This document shows positions 52,527 through 64,000 of a stretch of 64,000 nt of DNA, one piece after another (within the stretch, counting starts at the first letter, position 1; every line of letters begins with the position of its first letter). The position numbers were made by a program, and so were the translations under genes. The stretch is taken from the NCBI GenBank assembly GCA_029783825.1, contig JAREIK010008064.1, positions 1-64,000 of the forward strand. The letters are read 5' to 3'. Below the pieces are notes generated by a model. The model was not told where the DNA came from. It saw only the letters and a program-made list of their open reading frames with translations, and did no database searches. This DNA comes from Sapria himalayana (taxonomy: Eukaryota; Streptophyta; Magnoliopsida; Malpighiales; Rafflesiaceae).

Positions 52527-55500
52527 TCAGGGTTTAGGAGTTTAGTAATTTAAGTATTTAGGTATTTTGTGGTTTATAGGTTTTATTTAAATAATTTAAT
52601 AACAAAAAATTATTGTTATGTATTTTTCTCATTTTCAAGGTTATAACCATTGAAAATATTATAATTTTTAATTTTTTTTCAAATGTTAATACAATATTTA
52701 ATTATAATAATCATACAAATTAAATATCATGTAAATTTAATATAAATAATTTTATTGATCGATATTGTAATACTGATCATAAAATAGATTAATAAACTAT
52801 TATTAATAAGATAGATATTAATTAAAATATATTTTCAAAGCCTAAAATAATTAAAAATCTAAGTAAAATATATGACTAAATAATAATTTTTTATTTTTAA
52901 AATTTTGATTCTTTTTATAAGCTTATAAATTTTTTTGATGAAGATAAATTATTTAAATTATATTTGTCTCATTCATAGTTTTATTTTGCAATTAATATTT
53001 CTATAAAAATAAACTAATAAATAATAAAAATGAATATTGAAATTATAATGAATACAAATAAAAATGAGATTTATGATTAAATATTTAGGGAATACCAGTT
53101 TAATTCTTTAAGTATTTAGGAGTTTAGGAGTTTAGTGATTTAAGTGTTCAGGCATTTAGTACTTTATATGTTTTATTTAAATAATGAAATAACAAAAAAA
53201 TTATTTTTCAAATTTTTTATCAATTTTGAAGGTTATAACCTTTATAAATATAATAATTTTTAAATTTTTTTCAAATGTGAATACAATATTTAGTTATAAT
53301 AAACTTAATAATTATATATCATGTAAATTAAATATAAACAATTTTATTGATATATATTAATAAACTAAATATAAATATAAATATAATAATGATCAATAAA
53401 TAAATTAATAAACTTTTATATATTGATAGATATTTATATATTATTTATAAATACATAAACCTTTAAAGATGGTTTAAATGTTTAAGTATTTCTTAGTTTT
53501 GGGGTTTTGGGGTTTAAGAGTTTAATGATTTAAGCATTTAGGCATTTAGTAGTTTATAGGTTTTATATAAACAATAAAATAACAAAAAATTTATTTTTGT
53601 GATTTTATCTCATTTTCAAATATGATAACCTTTAAAAATATAATAATTTTTAAATTATTTTCAAATGTAAATATAATATTTAGTTATAATAATCTTTATA
53701 ATTATATATCATGTAAATTCAATATAAACATTTTTATTGATAAATATTCTAATAATGATCAAAAAATAAATTAATAAAATATTAATAATAAGATAGATAT
53801 CAATTAAAATATAATTACAAAACCTAAAATGATTCAGAAGTAAAGCAAAATATATTACTATATAATAATTTTTAGTTTTAAATTTTTTTTTTCTTTTAAA
53901 ACGTTTATCTATTATTTTTTGATCAAAAATAATTTATATAAATTATTTTTGTCTAGCTCAATTTATTTTGTAATATATATTTATATATAAATAAACAAAT
54001 AAATAATTAAAATGAATATTTAAAATTATATTGAAAAAAATGATATTTATTATTTATTATTTAGGGATACTATTTTAATTTAAATTAAATCTATATCACT
54101 AATAATTTATTTTGTAATTAATATTTCTATAAAAATAAACTGATAAATAATTAAAATAAAATTTTAAATTATACTGAATAAAAATTAAAATTAGATTTAT
54201 GATTTATTATTAATCTATCCTAGTTTAATGGAATAAGTATTTAAACGTTTTGTTGATTAGGAGTTTAGCAATTATTGTTTTTATGCTTTTAGTGGTTAAT
54301 AGGTTTTATTTAAAAAATAAAATCACAAAAAAATTTTCTATAATTTGTTATCATTTTCATAGGTTATAAACTTTGAAAATATAATAATATATACAATTTT
54401 CTGAAATGTGAATACAATAATTAGTTATAATAATATTAATAATTATATATCATATAAATTCAATATAAACAATTTTATTGATATATAATATAATAATGAT
54501 CAAAATTTAAATTAATAAGCTATTAATAGAAAGATTGATATTAATTAAAAAATATTTACAAAGCCCAATTTGATTCAAAATAAAGTAAAATATAATACTG
54601 GATAATAATTTTTAATTTTTAAATTTTTACTTCTTTTATAAGCATATTTTTTTTATTAAAAATAAATTAATAAAAATATATATGTCGCTCTCATAATTTA
54701 ATTTGTAATAAATATTTCTATAAAAATAAACTAATAAATAATTAAAATTAATATTTAAAATTATAATAAAAAGAAATAAAAATTAGATTTATTTTTATTA
54801 AGTAGTATATAGCAGTTTAATGGTTTATGTATTTAGGCATTACGAGGTTTAGGAGTTTACTCATTTAACTATGTATGTATTTAGTTGTTTATAGGTTTTA
54901 TTTAAGAAAAAAAATAAAAAAAAATTATTTTTATTATTTTTTGATATTTTCAAAGGTTATAACCTTTGAAAATATTATAATTTTTAAATTTTTTTCAAAA
55001 GTGAATAAATATTTATTTATAATAATCATAATAATTATATATCATATAAATTCAATATAAACAATTTTATTCATAGATATTCTAATAATTATCAAAAAAT
55101 AAATTAAAAATATATTATGAATAAGATTGATATTACTAAAAATATAATATCAAAACCTAAAATAATTCTAAAGCAAATCAAAATATATTACTTAATAATA
55201 CTTATTTGTTTTAAATTTTATTCTTTTTATAAGCTTATCTATTTTTTGATGAAAAATAATTTTTATAAATTATATTTTTAACTTATATTTATTTTATAAT
55301 TAATATATATATATAAATAAAAAACTAAACAATCAAAATGAATTTTTTAAATTATAATTAAAACAAATAAAAATGAGATTTATTAATTATTATTTAGGGT
55401 ATACCCGTTTAAAATGATTATCTATATATGGGTATCGAGATTTTGTAGTATAGTGATTTAAGTGTTTAGACATTTAGTGATTTATAGGTTTTATTTAAAT

Positions 55501-56095
55501 AATGAAATAATAATAAAAATTATATTTTTTTTTCACATGTTCAAAGGTAATCTTTGAAAATCTAATAATTTTAAAATTTTTTTCTAAAGTGAATAGAATA
55601 TTTAGTTATAATAATCATTAAATCTATATATCATATAAATATTTTTTTTGATAAATATTCTAATAATGATCAAAAAAATAAATTAATAATCTATTATTAA
55701 TAAGTTAGATATCAATTAAAATATAATTAAGAAACCTAAAATGATTCAAAAAAAAAAGTAAAATATATTACTATATAATAATTTTTTGTTTTTAATTTTT
55801 TACTTCTTTTAATAAGTTTATCTATATTTTTTTGTTGAAAAATAATTTATATAAATTAATTTGTCTAACTCATAATTTATTTTGTAATTAATATTTATAT
55901 AAAAATAAACAAATAAATAATTAAAATGAATATTTAAAATTATAATGAAAAAAAAAATGAGATTTATTATTTATTATTTAGGATATACCTGTTTAAAAAA
56001 TTTATCTATTTAGGGTTTTCGAGATTTCGAAGTTATTAGTTTATGTATTTAGGCATTTAAAGGTTTATAGCTTTTATTCAAACCATGAAATAGAT
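52527..56095 (-). repeat. AT-rich satellite array, block IVd, reverse orientation
   Basis: Reverse monomers with boxes near 52,628, 53,222, 53,616, 54,355, 54,947 and 55,540. The first three monomers, including the shortened 390-bp one, match those at 29,965-30,875 in the same orientation 22.7 kb away, so EL and its left flank were duplicated together. The block ends at TTTATTCAAACCATGAAATAG, where a forward EL fragment starts. No gene is visible. Confidence 0.88.
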
Positions 56096-57365
56096 TTGCA
56101 ATGTTTTCCATTGCATAGCAATGACATAGGCAAATGCATGATGCTGCATGTCACAAACATGCACAATCTTATATTTGCATAGTTTTAATATGGTGCATCA
56201 TTCAGCTTCCTCCAAAAGTCTTGGACAAATCTGAATGGAAAAGATGCAGTGCGCATAATGACTAAATGCCAACTCTGATGTCCGGGAATGCTAGGTGATT
56301 TTAGTTGTATTCGTACGCTTGGAATTATTAGGCATTTTGTTTTTTATGTATTTTATGCATAGAATCATTAAGGTGCATAGGATTTGGTGGGCTGGCCTAA
56401 TTTAGTCAGCTTTTTAGTTTCTTGTAAGTTGTGCGCCTAAATGATAAATAAAGTGTGTATTTTCCAAGAAAAAAAAACGAAAAAAAAACAATAAACCCAA
56501 AACTTTAAATCCTAAACCTTAAACCATAAACTATAACCCTAACCCATAAACCCTAAATCCTAAATCTCTTGTTTTGCACTTTTATAATCAAATGACTAAG
56601 TGTTAAATTTAAATTTAAATTCACAACTTTTAGGAATGTCACAAATTTTTCTTTTTGTATATGTAACACAAAGTCATGACTCTAGGGGTGAGTTATAGAT
56701 TCACTCTCTTTCTTGCTTTAGATTATTGTAGCATTAGCAATGGTCATGATTGTATATTTTGTCTCTAGAACACAAAATCATATCAATGAGAATATGCCAT
56801 AACTTGTGTCTCTCTGTTGAACATATTGTTATGGCACTAAGAATGATCATGAATACATATTTAATCACTATAATAATGGGTCACAATATTGGATATGACC
56901 ATATCTTGTGCAATTTATCTCTATATTGCAAAGTAATTGCACTAGGAATGATTGTAACTTTGAACATTCCTCAAGAGCAAAAGTCATGATCCTAGAAATA
57001 GTTAAAGCTCGAATACTACTCTTTATAACTTTCTATAGCTAATATTTTTGGGATTGAAAATATCACTAAGGCTTTTTCCTTTGATTTGTGACCTCAAGTG
57101 TCAATATGCAAGACTAATATTTTGAGCAATGATTAAAACCTTTTATACATTTAAATATGATTCATATACACCTTTTTGGGTATTGCGAGCTTGTATACCA
57201 AACTCATTTAATATAAATAGAAAGAAATGATACTTTTAATATCCACGAGGATATAAAAAAAAGGCTTAGACATCCCAATAAAATAAATTATTTGATTCTT
57301 GATTGAAAGAGAGCCCATACTTCTTGCCTTGCTTATACCACATTGGTGCTAGTTTGTACTATTAG
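56096..57365 (+). mobile_element. EL copy 5, truncated at both ends, forward orientation
   Basis: Matches copy 1 from about 13,950 (ATTCCATTGCATAGCAATGAC) to about 15,205 (GGTGCTAGTTTGTACTATTAG). It includes the telomere-like tract at 56,491-56,567. Reverse array lies to its left and forward array to its right, so the fragment sits exactly at an orientation switch. The 79-codon frame at 56,750-56,989 has a partner in copy 1, but both begin at TTG and copy 3 shifts frame, so it is not annotated as a gene. Confidence 0.82.
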
Positions 57366-60300
57366 TTTATTATTAATTTATTTTAATTAATATCTATCTT
57401 ATTAATAATAGTTTATTAATTTATTTTTTTATCATTATTATAATATATATTAATACATTTTTTTATTTTGAAACTACAACAAATATAATTATTAAGATTA
57501 TTATAACTAAGTATTGTATTTATATTTTAGAACTATTAAAAATTTATTATATTTTCAAAAGTCTTAACCTTTAAAAATCATGAAAATTCATAAAAATAAA
57601 TTTTTTTGTTATTTCATTGAATAAATAAAACCTATAAACACAAAAAAGTGTAAACATATAAATCAATAAACTTATTAACCCCAAAACCACAAAAAAGTTA
57701 AACAATTAAATAGTTATATCCTAAATAATAAATCATAAATCTCATTTTTATTAGTATTCATTATAATTTTAAATATACATTTTAATTATTTATTAGTCTA
57801 ATTTTATAGAAATATAAATTAAAAAATAAATTATTAGTGAGACAAATATAATTTAAATAATTTATTTTTTCATCAAAAAATATATATGCTTATAAATGGA
57901 TACAAAATTTTTAAAATTTAAAATTAATATTTAGTATAATATTTCACTTTGATTTTGAGTCTTTTTAGGGTTTGCAAATATATTTTAAACAATATTTATC
58001 TTATTAATAATTGGTTATTCCTTTTTTATGATCATTATAATAATATCAATAAAATAGTTTATATAAAATTTATATTATATATAATTATTATGATTACTAT
58101 AACTTCATATTGTATTCACTTGTCAAAAAAAAATTTAAAAATTATTATATTTTCAAAGGTTATAACCTTTAAAAATGAGAAAAAATAACAAAAATAATTT
58201 TTTTGTTATTTTATTTTTTATATAAAACCTATAAACCACTAAATGACTAAATACTAAAATGACTAAACTCCTAAACCCCGAAGCCCATAAATATTTAAAA
58301 TATAAAATTAGTTTAGTCTAAATAATAAATTATAAATCTCAGTTTTATAAGTATTCATTATTTATTTTAAATATTCATTTTAATTATTTATCAGTTTATT
58401 TTTATAGAAATATTAATTACAAAATAAATTATTAGTGCGACATATATAATTAAAATAATTTATTTTTCATCAAAAAAATGATCATAAAAAGGGTATAATT
58501 TTAAAAATAAAAAATTATTATTTAATAATATATCTTATTTTGATTTTGAATCATTTTAGATTTTACAATTATATTTTAATTTATATCATTCTTATAAATA
58601 CAAGTTTATTAATTTATTTATTGATCATTATTATAATATCTATCAATAAAATTATTTATATTGAGTTTACATTATATATAATTATTAAGATTATTATAAC
58701 TAAATATTATATTCACATTTAAAAAAAAATTAAAAATTATTATATTTTCAAATGTTACAACCTTCAAAAATTAAAAAAAATCAAAAAATTAAATTGTTTT
58801 TTTCATTCATTAAAAAAACTATGAAACACTAAAGGTCTAACCAATTAAATCACTAAACTCCTAAACAACAAAACACATAAATACTTAAACCATTAAACCG
58901 GTATATCCTGAATATTAAATAATAAATCTCAATTTTATTTGTATTCATTATAATTTTAAATATTCATTTTAATTATTTCGTAGTTTATTATTATACTATA
59001 ATAAATTACAAAATAAATTATGAGTAAGACAAATATAATTTAAATAATTTATTTTTAATAACAAAAATATAAATTTATAAAAAAAGCAAAACATTAAAAA
59101 AAATTATTATTTAGTAATATATTTTATTTTGATTTGAATAAATTTAGATTTGCAAATACTTTTTAAATAATAGCTTTTTTAAATAATAGTTGATTAAATT
59201 ATTTTTTGATCATAAGTTTAATATCTAGCAATATAATTATTTATATTGAATTTAAATGAATTTAATTATGAAGATTATTATAAATAAATATTATATTTAC
59301 ATTTGAAAAAAATTTAAAAATTATTATATTTTCAAAGGATATAATCTTCAAAAATTTGATAAAATAATAAATATAAATTTTTTGTTATATCATTGTTTAA
59401 ATAAAACTTATAAACCACTAAGTGCCTACACACTTAAACATCTAAACTCCTAAACACAAAATCTCCTAAATACTTAAACCTTTAAACTCATAAACCTTAA
59501 ATATAATTTAAATAATTTATTAAAATATTAATTACAAAATAAATTATGAGTGATACAAATGTAAGTTAAATAATTTAATTTTCATCAAAAAAATATATAA
59601 GCTTATAAAAAGAAGCAAAGACTAAAAAACAAAAAATTTTATTTAGTAATAAATTTTACTTGGATTTTGAATAATTTTAGGTTTTGCAATTGTATTTTAA
59701 TTTATATCCATCATAATAATAATAACATATTAATTTATTTTTTTGATAATTGATATCATATCTCTCGATAAAATTTTTTATATTTTGTTTATATTATATA
59801 TAATTATAATGATTATTATAACTAAATATTGTATTCACATTTTTAAAAAATTTTAAAATTATTATATTGTCAATGGTTATAACCTTTGAAAATATGAAAA
59901 AATATCAAATTTTTTTTGTTTTTTCATTGGTTAAACAAAACCAATAAACCACTAAATGCCTAAAAACATAAATCGCTAAAGTCCTAAATGACAAAACCAT
60001 TAAATACTTAAAATATTAAACTGGTATACATTAATAATAATTCATAAATCTCATTTTAATTTTTATTCATTATAATTTTATATTTTTATTTTAATTATTG
60101 ATAAGTTTATTTTTATTGAAACATTAATTATAAAATAAATTATTAGTGAGACAATTATAATTTAAATTAAACTGGTATACCCTAAATAATAAAGAATAAA
60201 TCTCATTTTTTTTCATTATAATTTTAAATATTCATTTTAATTATTTTTTTGTTTATTTATATAGAAATATTAATTACAAAATAAATTATGTATTAGACAA

Positions 60301-60707
60301 ATATAATTTATATAAATTATTTTTCATTAAAAAAATATAGATAAACTTATTAAAAGAATAAAAAATTCAAAAACAAAAAATTATTATATAGTAATATATT
60401 TTTCTTTGCTTCTGAATCATTTTAAGATTTATAATTATATTTTAATTAATATCTATCTTATTATTAATAGATTATTAATTTATTTTTTGATAATTATTAG
60501 AATATTTATCAATAAAATTGTTTATATTGAATTTATATAATATATAAATATAATGATTACTATAACTAAATATTGTATTAACATTTGATAAAAATTTGAA
60601 AATTATTATATTTTCAACGGTTATAACCTTTGAAAATATCAAAAAATAATAAAAATAAATTTTTTCTTATTTTATTTTATAAATAAAACCTATAAACCAC
60701 TAAATTC
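57366..60707 (+). repeat. AT-rich satellite array, block V, forward orientation
   Basis: Forward monomers with boxes near 57,557, 58,149, 58,745, 59,327, 59,866 and 60,612. The short-then-long spacing (539, 746) matches 11,023-12,297. The last monomer is cut about 95 bp after its box, at CCACTAAATTC, by hAT copy B. No gene is visible; the frames at 57,949 and 58,540 start at TTG and come from the monomer. Confidence 0.9.
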
Positions 60708-60722
60708 TAGGGGCGCTCATGG
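60708..60722 (-). repeat. hAT copy B 3' terminal inverted repeat
   Basis: TAGGGGCGCTCATGG on the forward strand, next to array sequence CTAAATTC (60,700-60,707). Read in transposon orientation that flank is GAATTTAG, equivalent to the GCATTTAA flank of copy A and to GCATTTAG in uninterrupted monomers. Confidence 0.78.
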
Positions 60723-61384
60723 GACGGGATGAGATGGGGATTACAAATCTCTAGTCCCTTCCCACAGTTCGGAGATTTTTTTTTTGAAGATCCAGACCCG
60801 TCCCATGGTTGAAAATATCAGGACGGGAGGGGACATAGATCGGGGATTTTGGGTAGGAAAAATGGTTCTTGGACAGAACGGAGTTCAGACATTTTTTTTC
60901 AATTTATTTTATTCAAACTGGCCAAGTTAGTTCATATCGAAACCTTTTGTTGTACCATTTATCATTCCTTAGTTATGTATCTTTCAAACTCAAATTTGGC
61001 CAATTTTATTTTGTCAAATAGGCTGAATTCCGCAAATGAGTTCCATTACCTTGTCGAAAGCTTTGATGTGCAGAAAAGAATAGAAATGTTAAATAGAACG
61101 GGACCGAGTTGTGTGTTTAATTTGGTTCTTTGTTTTATCACAAGTTGGCTTTGTTCAGCCGAGTGAAAGTTAACCATAATAGCATTACTATATTTTTTAA
61201 ACAATTACTTAAAATATTAAGGAATAGCTAAAGATGACCACAAACATTGGTAGCAGCAATTACTACTTAAGTAATTTCTAAAATTTGGCAGCTTAATATA
61301 ATAAAAAAATACAACTAATAACAACCATGATAATAATCATTTCATAGGTCCGTCACGGAACAGCAACGAAAATCCAAACCGAAT

Positions 61385-63825
61385 TAATTATCTCTTCTAC
61401 AACTCCTCTCTTTTCTTCCTCCACTATAGAAGGACAAGCAAAGATGAAAACATGTTAATCATGTAGACATAAATTTATAAGATGAAAGAGTGATAATAAA
61501 ACAAAATATTACCTTATAAAATTTAATACACCCATTCCAAATTTAGTTGGCCAACTATAGTTGGAAAAATATTTGGATCTTGTGACCCCTTAGAAAATTA
61601 TATTTGAACCATATTTTTATTAAATTGAATTAATAAAATAAGTAAAAGTGAAATTAAAATTTACAAAATTTGTATACTAACCTGATTCATTATCATCAAG
61701 GTCTTGAACTAATTCTTCAATTTCAATAGGGTTGTTTGAGCTTCTCAATCAATCTTGTAGACATATGAGAACTTTGGCTGTAATAGGTATTATAGAACTC
61801 CTAAATTTATCTAAAGTTCTTTCACCATTGCTAAATGTAGATTCGTAGGCCACAATAGATGCTTGGATAGCAAATACATCCCTTGCTCCATTTTCCAAAG
61901 AAGGCTACCTAATCTCATTTACCTTCCACCAGTTAAGATGATTAAAATCAATTCTATTTTTTTCAAGTTTGTCCTCCAAGTACCTATCCAACTCATCCAA
62001 AGCTGCAACTTCTTGTTCTTTCTCCAATTCAATAAAAAAAATCATCAACATAAGTATCACTACAATCAAAGAAATCATCATTTTTCTTCAACACAGTAGA
62101 AGAGAAATCATCTTCTTTTGATCCATCTTCATTTAAATCTTTATAATTATCCATTATCTCATTTAAAGCATTTATAACCTTTTTACCAAATTTTTATCCA
62201 ATTCCTCTCCATAATGCTAAGTGTACTTAACATTGAGATATTTGAGCTTATATGAAGGATCCAACACTACTGCTACAAAAATCATTATATTTGTTGACTG
62301 AAGAGAATCCCAATAGTCGATGAATTTATGCCTCATTTTCATACCCATTTTAGATACAAATGTATCTTTACTATTTTCACAAAGATCAATTTTTTTTCAA
62401 AATTCGAATAATCTGAGGAAAATAAACACTAGAGGTAGAATATTATGAGCCATAAAATTTACAAGTTACCTCATTAAAAGTATTCAAGAAACGAACCAAA
62501 ATTTTGGCGTTTGTGCAGTGTCTCGCAGTTGGAACGTTAGAACCAAACTCCTTCAAAAACCTTTTTCCTTTGTACTCCAACTTAGCAAATTCTTTTTGAT
62601 ATTTTATATCAGTTTGTAGCATCAAATAAGTTGAATCCCATATTGTAGAACAATCTAATTGCAATGAAGATCCGTATGTCAAGTTTGCTTCTTCAACACA
62701 TAACTTAAACATATCTAATCTTTTAGGACTGCTCCTCACATATTTCACTACACCTCTAATTTTTTGAATAGCACCCTCTACTACAGCAATGCTATCTCTG
62801 ACAATTAAGTTTAGGATATGAGCACAACATCTCATATAAAAATGCTCACCTCTCAAAGGTACAACATTATTCTTCACAAGCATTTTTTTTCAATTGTTCA
62901 ACTACAACATCATTATTTGATACATTGTCAACAGTAATGAACATCAACTTTCTCAAACCCTATTCATTAATGCAAAACTCAATAGCATTTTCTACTATTA
63001 ACTCCATAATGACTTTTAATTACACAAAAGTTCAAAAGCCTTTTATGCATATTCCATTGAGAATCAATGAAATGAATAGTCAAACATATATAAGACAAAT
63101 TTTGAATGCTAGTCCAAGTGTCGGTAGTCAATGAAACTCTACTACCATGAGATGATATGCTATCTAATAAATTCTTCTTTTCCTTCACAAACAAAGAAAA
63201 ACAATCCCTCCGTGTAGAGTGTGAAGATGAAATTTTAAATTGAGGCACACTAACTTCAAAAAACTTTTTAAACTCATCCCTCTCAACAAAACAAAAAGCC
63301 AAATCATATTTTATGATCATTTTCACCAAAGCCTCACTAACTAGTTGTTGATCAAATTTCCAACAAGTTAATTTGTTATCCTCTGAACTAGTACCTTTAG
63401 TGAAACTCAACAAAGATTGCGACTTGTTTTTACCTTTTTGAACTTCTATTAATTCTTTTTTTGTGTTGAAATTTCCTACAAGTCATTCTCAAGTATTTTT
63501 ATAAACCCGAAGTACCTTGATCACTTTTTTCCAAATATTCTTTCCTACACCATATACAAGCTACCCTACAAGTTTCATTTCTCTCTGAATCAACTAATAT
63601 ATCATAAGTTTCCCAAACAGCAGACTTATACTTTTTATGAGCTTGAGGTTCAGATGTCCCTTGACTTTCTTTTACAATTGGAATTGAAGAACATGCCAAA
63701 ACAATAGGAGGGTTCGTGAAAGGATGATGATTGGATTTACTAGTACTTTTATCATTTGAGATCTGATCATCTTCAATTTATTGTATTTTTCATTTACCGC
63801 TGGATTGTGTCATTTGCTTTGCCAT
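61385..63825 (-). pseudogene. hAT transposase pseudogene, BED finger/RICESLEEPER type, copy B
   Basis: Same domain order as copy A, on the reverse strand. The start is at 63,825. The BED finger lies in an open stretch 63,699-63,499 (KSAVWETYDIL, then CIWCRKEY). The first catalytic Asp region is intact as TTDTWTS (open stretch 63,413-62,979). ITVDN lies near 62,930 and the CAHILNL motif near 62,820. LDCSTIWDSTYLML follows near 62,640 (open stretch 62,883-62,443). The C-terminal dimerisation domain near 62,000-61,800 keeps the Trp-Trp of LNWWKVNE and the YESTFSNG motif. It is dead: stops at 63,790 and 63,778, at 63,499 and 62,443, within NEWG (TAG) and within RYP (TAG), plus frameshifts near 63,000. 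The stops at 63,778, 63,499 and 62,443 coincide with stops in copy A. Confidence 0.9.
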
Positions 63826-64000
63826 TAATTAATATGATTTGTTAAGCATAAATACATATAAATATTTCAAACAAGCAAACTCTACAAAACTGACTGTAAC
63901 ATATTCAGCCCACTCATTCGGCCCAACCACAACCAATACTCAACAAAAATGACTAAGACCCATAATAATAATAATAATTAATCACTCAATTCTCATCAAA

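Larger units (their letters stand above)
60708..64000 (-). mobile_element. hAT DNA transposon, copy B, reverse strand, 5' end beyond the window
   Basis: Closely related to copy A along its length. The 3' terminus, read on the forward strand, is TAGGGGCGCTCATGG, preceded by CTAAATTC as candidate target duplication. GGGACGGG-type subterminal words follow (60,719-60,850), which copy A retains only in part. The 3' non-coding region (60,850-61,380) matches copy A's 38,260-38,780. Judged from copy A, about 430 bp of 5' leader should lie past the window edge. The transposase gene is broken. The 105-codon forward frame at 60,849-61,166 is antisense to the element's tail. Confidence 0.88.

Noticed and set aside
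1..60707. Calling the array a centromere
   Set aside because: The palindromic box and higher-order structure are suggestive, but nothing in the sequence separates centromeric from pericentromeric, subtelomeric or B-chromosome heterochromatin; CENH3 data would be needed.
60849..61166. 105-codon forward frame at the 3' end of hAT copy B
   Set aside because: It is antisense to the transposon's 3' non-coding region; the equivalent stretch of copy A (38,260-38,780) does not keep it open.
1..64000. CRISPR-like reading of the regularly spaced palindromic boxes
   Set aside because: Spacing is 535-740 bp and the intervening sequence is itself repeated. This is a tandem satellite, and the transposons are those of a plant nuclear genome.
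1..64000. Organellar (mitochondrial or plastid) origin because of extreme AT content
   Set aside because: No organellar genes or tRNAs were recognised, and two hAT transposons and an LTR-like relic sit within a tandem array with inverted blocks, which fits nuclear heterochromatin.

Overview
This looks like nuclear heterochromatin from a flowering plant. The window is extremely AT-rich and I found no intact gene. It is mostly one satellite-like tandem array with monomers of about 600 bp, interrupted by transposable-element relics. The plant call rests on two decayed hAT transposase genes of the BED-finger/RICESLEEPER type, an LTR-like relic with a motif I associate with plant copia LTRs, and telomere-like CCCTAAA-type words. 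I cannot name the species.

Layout. Array in forward orientation 1-17,612, broken by an LTR-like relic (6,572-7,079) and by an unclassified GC-richer segment I call EL (13,043-15,518). A perfect 53-bp hairpin (17,613-17,665) marks a switch to reverse orientation (17,666-19,087, holding a truncated EL). Forward array 19,088-26,254 holds a second, shorter LTR-relic copy (21,315-21,521). Reverse array 26,255-56,095 holds EL copies at 27,557-29,863 and 51,924-52,526 and a hAT element at 35,213-38,852. A truncated forward EL (56,096-57,365) marks the return to forward array (57,366-60,707). A second hAT in reverse orientation (60,708 to the window end) closes the window, with its 5' end beyond the edge.

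Array structure. Each monomer carries a near-perfect 26-bp palindrome (half-site TTTTCAAAGGTTA plus its reverse complement). Box spacing falls into classes of about 535, 590-600 and 740 bp. The order of classes repeats over roughly 6-7 kb, and blocks 7.1-11.6 kb and 21.5-26.2 kb align box for box at an offset of about 14.65-14.69 kb. EL copies share array junctions. The two hAT copies sit at the same monomer position, in the same orientation relative to it, and share inactivating stops. The simplest reading is that EL and hAT each entered the array once and were then amplified and inverted with it.

Function. No gene network is present. The points of biological interest are the conserved palindromic box, the repeated orientation switching, and the unclassified EL segment with its telomere-like tract. 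Coordinates of array and EL boundaries are good to about 10-20 bp, because AT-rich sequence makes exact junctions ambiguous. All comparisons were made by eye.
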